Below, in pieces: positions 5,084 to 5,171 of a DNA stretch of 5,171 nucleotides. Within the stretch, counting starts at the first letter, position 1. Each line of letters starts with the position of its first letter. The notes under the pieces are model-generated. The model was not told where the DNA came from. It searched no databases and saw only the letters and a list, made by a program, of their open reading frames with translations. The DNA comes from Candidatus Thorarchaeota archaeon MP8T_1 (lineage in GTDB: Archaea > Asgardarchaeota > Thorarchaeia > Thorarchaeales > Thorarchaeaceae): NCBI GenBank assembly GCA_002825465.1, contig PJER01000145.1, forward strand, positions 1-5,171, given 5' to 3'. The translations under genes and the position numbers were made by a program.

Positions 5084-5171
5084 TGCCCCCCAGGCCTGGG
5101 TCGAGCGCTACGTCGAGGTGCGCAGGGAATGGCTGGCGAGCCATCCCAACCAACTGCTGCACCGCACCGTC
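5082..5171 (+). CDS. GC-rich coding fragment of foreign (likely bacterial) origin
   Basis: The plus frame with codons starting at 5082 is open to the window end and reads DAPQAWVERYVEVRREWLA then SHPNQLLHRTV. About 26 of its 30 codons end in G or C, a strong coding signature of a high-GC bacterium such as an actinomycete and quite unlike the A/T-ending codons elsewhere here. The fragment is helical and Arg/Trp-rich; I do not recognise the family. The abrupt change at the very end points to a chimeric read or contaminating sequence joined near 5080-5090. Confidence 0.5.

Noticed and set aside
4985..5171. Minus-strand surface protein continuing to the window end
   Set aside because: The frame meets TAG at 5110-5108 and composition changes at about 5081, so the stretch beyond is not part of that gene.

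Overview
The window is most likely archaeal, probably Asgard (Thorarchaeia-like) or a related TACK lineage. The evidence is an archaeal Rpb8-type RNA polymerase subunit (Rpo8/RpoG), a TFB/TFIIB-type initiation factor, a FlaI/TadA-class secretion ATPase, an intron-containing tRNA-Glu whose best fold is an archaeal bulge-helix-bulge, TATA/BRE-like promoters, and surface proteins with signal peptides and C-terminal membrane anchors. Base composition is moderate to low GC up to about position 5080. The lineage assignment is inference.

Layout: positions 1-991 (minus strand) hold the first 330 codons of a secreted, sequon-rich beta-sandwich surface protein that runs off the left edge. It is transcribed divergently from rpo8 (1115-1480, plus). 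After a 168-bp intergenic stretch with strong dyad symmetry comes a divergent TFB (1649-2692). A palindrome-rich 63-bp gap separates it from a type II/IV secretion-type ATPase (2756-4450). A dyad-rich gap then leads to a 68-residue Flp-like prepilin candidate (4549-4755). A tRNA-Glu(CTC) gene with encoded CCA and a 33-nt D-arm intron follows (4864-4974). It converges on the C-terminal end of another membrane-anchored protein on the minus strand (from 4985).

The last ~90 bases (about 5081-5171) switch abruptly to about 69% GC and a bacterial-looking GC3-rich reading frame on the plus strand. At the same point the archaeal minus-strand gene loses its frame. This is most simply an assembly chimera or contaminant, so nothing should be inferred about the archaeon from it.

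How the genes may work together: the ATPase and the Flp-like protein look like the motor and the filament subunit of a type IV pilus-like machine, and the divergent TFB sits directly upstream on the same strand. I infer a small locus in which an alternative TFB could control a surface filament. No membrane platform gene (FlaJ/TadC) and no prepilin peptidase lies in the window, so those parts would have to come from elsewhere. rpo8 and the tRNA are housekeeping neighbours.
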